DNA from: Bog-473 sp963783965
Lineage (GTDB): Bacteria; Actinomycetota; Acidimicrobiia; Acidimicrobiales; RAAP-2
Reading direction: 5' to 3'
DNA: 64,000 bases
Assembly: GCA_963783965.1 (NCBI GenBank)
Contig: CAWAPQ010000014.1
Span: forward strand, 310,001 to 374,000
Position 1 is the first letter of the stretch; the number at the start of each line of letters is the position of its first letter. The notes under the pieces were generated by a model that was not told the DNA's origin, searched no databases, and saw nothing but the letters and a program-made list of their open reading frames with translations. Of this stretch, positions 60,007 to 64,000 are shown one piece after another. Position numbers and translations under genes: made by a program.

Positions 60007-60456
60007 CTACTCGACGGCGGCGGCCAGGTTGGCCAGCGTCGCCGCCATCTCCCCCTCGGCGTGCGCGGCGCTGTGGTCGCCCATGACGCGAGCCACGGTG
60101 GCGAACCACCGCTTGCGCTGATCGATCCACGACTCGGTGACCCGACAACCGTTGTCGGTGTCCTCAATGTCGTAACGCCACGTGGCCACGGCCAGCGGTC
60201 CCGACGTCACCGCAAACTCGAACAGCGTGTGGGGCTGGCAGCCGACGACCGTCACGGTGGTGGACCAGCGCCGCAGACCGTTCTTGTTGGTGCCCGTGAA
60301 GACGGCACCGAGCGCCGGTCCGGTCGCGCCCTTGGCCCATTTCCCGCCGGCGTTCTCGGGCGACCACTCCCCCATCCGGGGCAGGTCGGTGACCAGCATC
60401 CAGACCTTCTCGGCGGGTGCGGCGATATCGCGCGTGACGGCGGTGGGGTAGGCCAT
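60007..60456 (-). CDS. SRPBCC (START-like) family protein
   Basis: 149 residues from ATG 60456. Polyketide-cyclase-like ligand-binding fold: VTRDIAAPAEKVWMLVTDLP, RMGEWSPENAGGKW, FEFAVTSGPLAVATWRYDIE and a long C-terminal helix AAHAEGEMAATLANLAAAVE. It binds a hydrophobic molecule or acts as a small cyclase. It is the only minus-strand gene in this part of the cluster and is divergent from the aldolase-type gene, with 23 bases between the starts. Confidence 0.84.
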   Translation of the reverse strand: MAYPTAVTRDIAAPAEKVWMLVTDLPRMGEWSPENAGGKWAKGATGPALGAVFTGTNKNGLRRWSTTVTVVGCQPHTLFEFAVTSGPLAVATWRYDIEDTDNGCRVTESWIDQRKRWFATVARVMGDHSAAHAEGEMAATLANLAAAVE

Positions 60457-60479
60457 CGGGCAGACGATAGTTTCTAGGG

Positions 60480-61292
60480 ATGGCACAAGCCCTTTCCGAC
60501 TCCAACGCAGGCACGAGCCAGGTGGCGCCGCGCAGACTCAAAATGCCGGTCCCGCCGAAGTTCGCCACCGTGGAAGAAGAACGCCTGCACCGCAAGCAAC
60601 GGTTGGCCGGCGCGCTGCGCCTCTTCGGGCGCTTCGGCTTCTCCGAGGGTGTCGCCGGGCACATCACGGCACGCGATCCCGAGCTCACCGACCACTTCTG
60701 GGTGAACCCGTTCGCCATGAGCTTCCGCCACGTGCGCGTGTCCGACCTCATCCTCGTGAGCCACACCGGTGAGGTCGTCGAGGGCGATCGCCCGGTCAAC
60801 CCGGCTGCCTTCGCCATCCATTCCGCGGTGCACGCGGCGCGGCCCGACGTCATGGCGGCCGCCCACGCCCACTCGGTCTACGGCAAGGCGTGGTCGGCTC
60901 TCGGGCGACCGCTCAGTCCGATCACGCAGGACGCGTGCGTCTTCTACGAGGACCACACCGTGTGCGAGGAAGGTGGTGGTGCCATCGTCCTGGAGGAGGC
61001 CGCCGCCAAGGCTCTGGCTGCTGCGCTCGGTCCACACAAAGCCACCATCCACCGCAACCACGGACTGTTCACGGTCGGGCACACGGTCGACGAGGCAGCC
61101 TGGTGGTTCATCACCATGGAGCGTTCCTGCCAGGCGCAGCTCCTTGCCGAGGCGGCCGGCACCCCTGTGCTCATCGACGACGAGGGAGCGAAGTACACGC
61201 GGGACAACTCGGCCTCGCCCTACGGCGGCTGGTTGTCGTTCCAGCCGCTCTGGGACGAAATCTGCCGGAGTGATCCGGACCTGTTCGACTGA
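60480..61292 (+). CDS. Class II aldolase/adducin family protein
   Basis: 270 residues from ATG 60480. Zn-dependent fold of the L-fuculose-1-phosphate-aldolase group: GFSEGVAGHITARDPE, FAIHSAVHAARPDVMAAAHA with HSVYGKAWS (metal His triad), YEDHTVCEEGG and HRNHGLFTVGHTVDEAAWWF. Proteins of this kind occur in sterol and aromatic catabolic clusters, where the reaction is generally unknown. It starts 23 bases from the SRPBCC gene. Confidence 0.88.
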   Translation: MAQALSDSNAGTSQVAPRRLKMPVPPKFATVEEERLHRKQRLAGALRLFGRFGFSEGVAGHITARDPELTDHFWVNPFAMSFRHVRVSDLILVSHTGEVVEGDRPVNPAAFAIHSAVHAARPDVMAAAHAHSVYGKAWSALGRPLSPITQDACVFYEDHTVCEEGGGAIVLEEAAAKALAAALGPHKATIHRNHGLFTVGHTVDEAAWWFITMERSCQAQLLAEAAGTPVLIDDEGAKYTRDNSASPYGGWLSFQPLWDEICRSDPDLFD

Positions 61293-61358
61293 ATCGGTGC
61301 CTACTCGCTCAGCGGCTCGGACGGCCGCGCCTCGCCTTCCCGACGTCCGGTGGGCCAC

Positions 61359-61418
61359 CCTTCCTGGGCTCCACCGGCTCCATCAAGCTCAATCAGCCCA
61401 TCGTCGGAATGAGCGGTT
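61359..61418 (+). pseudogene. Fossil fragment of a GYW/FGDA repeat protein
   Basis: Bases 61359-61418 read FLGSTGSIKLNQPIVGMSG followed by TGA. The secreted GH43 protein ending at 28301 has FYGSTGSIVLNKPIIGM and FYGSTGSIRLNKPVVGM, so this is a 19-residue end of such a repeat without the rest of the gene. Upstream sequence is not coding in this frame beyond a few residues. Confidence 0.8.
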
Positions 61419-61473
61419 GAGGCGCCTCGGCTGACCCGACCCTGTCCCGGGTCAGCCGATTGCCCACAGAACG

Positions 61474-61485
61474 AGAACCTGTTCT
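61474..61485. promoter_or_regulatory. KstR-like inverted repeat upstream of fadD
   Basis: AGAAC-CT-GTTCT, a perfect 12-base palindrome, begins 24 bases before the acyl-CoA ligase ATG. Its core AACnnGTT is the core recognised by KstR-type TetR regulators of steroid catabolism; the outer positions only partly match the KstR consensus. Position over the promoter supports repression. Confidence 0.6.
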
Positions 61486-61497
61486 AATCTCGACCTG

Positions 61498-63108
61498 ATG
61501 GAGTTCAACCTCGCCGACCTGTTCGAGGCGGCCGTCGACGCCTACCCCGAGCGGGAGTATTTGGTTGCCGACGGCAAGCGGCGGACCTACGCCGAGATGG
61601 AGGCGCGGGCGAACCAGTTGGCCCACCATTTGGCCGCCCAGGGCATCGGGCCGGGCGATCACGTCGGCATATACGCCTACAACTCGGTCGAGTGGGTCGA
61701 GACCGCCTGGGCCGTCTTCAAGCTCCGGGCCATCTGGATCAACATCAACTACCGCTACGTCAAGGACGAGCTTCGCTACCTCCTGACCAACGCCGACCTG
61801 CAGGCGCTCGTCTACCAGCGTGAGTTCTCGCCGCTCGTCGCGTCGTTGCTGCCCGAACTCCCCCAGCTGCAACACGTGATCGTGATTGAGGACGGGAGTG
61901 ACGCCGACCCGGCACCGGGCGCAGCGCGGTACGAAGACGTCCTAGTCGGTCAGTCAGCAGAGCGCGACTTCGGACCCCGCTCGGGGGACGACCTCTACAT
62001 CCTCTACACCGGCGGCACCACCGGCATGCCCAAGGGTGTGGTGTGGCGGCACGAGGACGTCTTCTACGCCCTCGGCGGCGGGACCGACCCCGTGACCAAC
62101 GTCCGCGCCACCGACCCTGCGCAGATGGTACCCAAGGGTGCCAACGGTGGCCTCGTCCACCTGCCCGTAGCACCGCTCATGCACGGCGCCACGCAGTGGT
62201 GCGTCATGGGTCAGAGCTTCGTGGGCTCCAAGATCGTCCTGATGGCCAAGTTCGACCCGCACGAGGTGTGGCGGCTCGTCGGCGACGAGAAGGTCAACTC
62301 CGTGATGATCACCGGCGACGCCATGGGCAAGCCGCTGATCGAGTCGCTCGACGACGAGGGAACGGACCACGACCTCTCTTCGCTCCTGGCCGTGGTGTCG
62401 TCGGCCGCGCTCTTCTCCGCGCCGGTCAAGGACCAGTTCTTCGAGCACCTGCCCAATCTCGTGATCACCGACGCCATCGGTTCGTCCGAGGGTGGCAACA
62501 ACGGCATGACGGTCGTGACCGCCGGCAACACGGCCATGAAGAGCGGGCCGACCGTGCATCTCCTCGGCGCGACGGTCGTCTTCGACGAGAACCTCGAGCT
62601 GGTGGAGCCGGGGTCGGGCGTCATCGGCAAGATCGCCCGCTCGGGCGACATCCCCCTCGGCTACTACAACGACCCGAAGAAGACCGCTGAAGTGTTCATT
62701 GAGGTGCGGGGAACCCGCTACGTCATGCCGGGTGACTACGCGACCGTGGAGGAGGACGGCTCCATCACGCTGCTCGGCCGCGGGTCGATCGTCATCAACT
62801 CGGGCGGCGAGAAGATCTTCCCCGAGGAGGTCGAGTCCGCCGTTCGCTCGCATCCCGACGTCATGGACGCCATCGTGTGCGGGGCGCCCGACGAGCGCTG
62901 GGGCCAGACCGTGGCCGCCATCGTGCAGCCCCGCGTCGGGCACCAGGCGCCGTCGCTGGAGTCGCTGCAGGAGCACTGCCGGGAGACGATCGCCGGCTAC
63001 AAGCTGCCCCGCCGCCTGTACGTCGTCGACACGGTGGAGCGCTCGCCGTCGGGCAAGCCCGACTACACCTGGGCCGGCGCCATCGTGCACGCGGGGGCAG
63101 CGACGTAG
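61498..63108 (+). CDS. Acyl-CoA ligase, FadD19-like
   Basis: 536 residues from ATG 61498. The motifs LYTGGTTGMPKGVVWRHEDV, NINYRYVKDELRYLLTNAD, ITGDAMGKPLIESL, VITDAIGSSEGGNNG and MPGDYATVEEDGSITLLGRG follow mycobacterial FadD19, which activates C24-branched or C26 sterol side-chain acids. The usual catalytic Lys (PSGKPDYTWA) is present. It likely activates a sterol- or fatty-acid-derived carboxylate. A KstR-like palindrome directly upstream supports this. No adenylation residue is missing. Confidence 0.93.
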   Translation: MEFNLADLFEAAVDAYPEREYLVADGKRRTYAEMEARANQLAHHLAAQGIGPGDHVGIYAYNSVEWVETAWAVFKLRAIWININYRYVKDELRYLLTNADLQALVYQREFSPLVASLLPELPQLQHVIVIEDGSDADPAPGAARYEDVLVGQSAERDFGPRSGDDLYILYTGGTTGMPKGVVWRHEDVFYALGGGTDPVTNVRATDPAQMVPKGANGGLVHLPVAPLMHGATQWCVMGQSFVGSKIVLMAKFDPHEVWRLVGDEKVNSVMITGDAMGKPLIESLDDEGTDHDLSSLLAVVSSAALFSAPVKDQFFEHLPNLVITDAIGSSEGGNNGMTVVTAGNTAMKSGPTVHLLGATVVFDENLELVEPGSGVIGKIARSGDIPLGYYNDPKKTAEVFIEVRGTRYVMPGDYATVEEDGSITLLGRGSIVINSGGEKIFPEEVESAVRSHPDVMDAIVCGAPDERWGQTVAAIVQPRVGHQAPSLESLQEHCRETIAGYKLPRRLYVVDTVERSPSGKPDYTWAGAIVHAGAAT

Positions 63109-63169
63109 GTTCTACCGAGGGACCGAACGCGGGGATTCCGGCGTCCGGTCGTCGACACCGAGTCCGATC

Positions 63170-64000
63170 GTGTTCGGCAAAGCAGCTACCCCGGTTGGCC
63201 CACAGATCCAATCGACGCGCGTCCACGCAGCCCGATACGGTCTGCCCATCGACGCGAACCCGATCACCTCAAAGCAACGCCCACGGACCCGCGGAAAGGC
63301 GCATGGCAGGCTGCGCCATATCGCCACGGTGGGCGGCGGGATCGGCGTCCTCCTGATCGGCATCATCACGGCTGGAACCCTGGGCGGGGTTGCCAGTGCC
63401 GCCACACCCCACGTCGATGCAACCACATCGTGGACCGTCTACCACGGCAACCCGCTCGGGTCCGGGGTCGACACATCGGGCGTGTCCTTCTCCTCGGCGA
63501 CCACTGCGTGGTCCTCCCCCGTCCTCGACGGGCAGGTCTATGGGGAGCCCCTCGAGGCCACCGGGCGCGTCTACGTGGCCACCGAGAACGACACCATCTA
63601 CGCACTGGCCGCCAATACCGGCGCTGTCCTGTGGTCCAGTCACGTGGGGACACCGGTTCCATCAGGTGACCTGCCCTGCGGCAACATCAGCCCGACGGTC
63701 GGCATCACCGGGACGCCGGTGCTCGACGTCGCCCGCGGTGAGATCTACGCGGTCGCCGACGAGCTGAACGGGAGTACACCGGCCCACGTCCTCGTAGGCC
63801 TGAACATGTACACCGGTACGACGTTGCTGGCCCAAGACGTGGATCCTCCGGGCCAGCCCACGGCGGCGATCCTGCAGCGCACCGGCTTGAACCTCAGCAA
63901 CGGCAACGTGATCTTCGGCTACGGCGGCAACAACGGGGACTGCTCGACGTACAGCGGCTGGGTCGGCTCGGTGCCCGAGGGCGGCGGGACGCCGGGCTAC
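63170..64000 (+). CDS. Secreted PQQ-type beta-propeller protein, N-terminal part
   Basis: Open to the window edge: 277 codons from GTG 63170 (start uncertain; GTG 63314 also possible). A basic leader (RPRTRGKAHGRLRHI) is followed by a signal or anchor helix (IGVLLIGIITAGTLGGVASA), then propeller blades typical of PQQ-binding-like proteins: PLEATGRVYVATENDTIYAL, AANTGAVLWSSHVGTPVPSG and GEIYAVADELNGSTPA. Without the remainder, enzyme and structural roles cannot be told apart. The gene begins about 60 bases after the acyl-CoA ligase on the same strand. Confidence 0.8.
   Translation, partial: MFGKAATPVGPQIQSTRVHAARYGLPIDANPITSKQRPRTRGKAHGRLRHIATVGGGIGVLLIGIITAGTLGGVASAATPHVDATTSWTVYHGNPLGSGVDTSGVSFSSATTAWSSPVLDGQVYGEPLEATGRVYVATENDTIYALAANTGAVLWSSHVGTPVPSGDLPCGNISPTVGITGTPVLDVARGEIYAVADELNGSTPAHVLVGLNMYTGTTLLAQDVDPPGQPTAAILQRTGLNLSNGNVIFGYGGNNGDCSTYSGWVGSVPEGGGTPGY

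Overview
This is a high-GC (roughly 70%) chromosomal segment from an actinobacterium. The best guess is an uncultured member of the Acidimicrobiia or a near relative. Four observations support this: an HU protein with a mycobacterial HupB-like Lys/Ala/Pro tail; F420-type (DDN-like and LLM) oxidoreductases; DUF2510/DUF4190/DUF5522 proteins; and a secreted protein ending in the GYW..ASDGG..FGDA.FYGS repeats that I associate with Acidimicrobiia. Gene density is high, with many 1-4 base ATGA/GTGA start-stop overlaps. No rRNA or CRISPR array is present.

Layout. 1-1.6 kb: 5' part of leuS (minus strand). 1.74-5.14 kb: tRNA-Ala(GGC) carrying the left end of a degraded 3.3 kb integrated element. The element is bounded by a perfect 47-bp repeat of the tRNA 3' half and holds an integrase remnant, a possible phage structural fragment, several strong hairpins and small Cys-rich or membrane ORFs. 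5.3-11.7 kb: Nudix hydrolase, a VOC-dehydrogenase pair, a membrane sensor-like protein, a frameshifted SDR and a frameshifted DUF885 protein. 11.9-15.7 kb: an oxidative-folding cassette (VKOR plus a DUF929 thioredoxin-like protein) with small membrane proteins. 16-21 kb: HU, DUF5522, a dehydrogenase and a diiron protein. 21.3-25.5 kb: ankyrin protein and a tightly overlapping operon of three YbjQ-family proteins. 25.6-34.7 kb: DDN-like reductase, secreted GH43-repeat protein, secreted and catabolic proteins, AIM24. 34.8-44.9 kb: two methyltransferases, PPK2, LLM oxidoreductase, amidase, cupin, P450, and a divergent MFS exporter/TetR pair with a clear palindromic operator.

45-55.3 kb: lipoprotein, acyl-CoA dehydrogenase and biotin synthesis. 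bioB with a bioB auxiliary protein gene lies on the plus strand, bioA-bioF-bioD on the minus strand, and a broken HNH endonuclease gene sits between them. Divergent from bioA is a riboflavin synthase of the archaeal type, the most surprising enzyme in the window. 55.4-63.1 kb: G1 glutamic endopeptidase, then a lipid/sterol-type catabolic cluster: acyl-CoA dehydrogenase, two acyl-CoA ligases (one FadD19-like with a KstR-like box), aldolase-family protein, PaiB-like and SRPBCC proteins. The window ends inside a secreted beta-propeller gene.

Two sequence-level themes cut across the window. Five genes each need removal of one base per break to restore a normal protein (SDR needs two), mostly next to short G or C runs, so assembly error is as likely as real decay. 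Short in-frame tandem repeats (6-18 bp) also occur unusually often in linkers and intergenic regions, including repeats just before motif IV in two adjacent methyltransferases.
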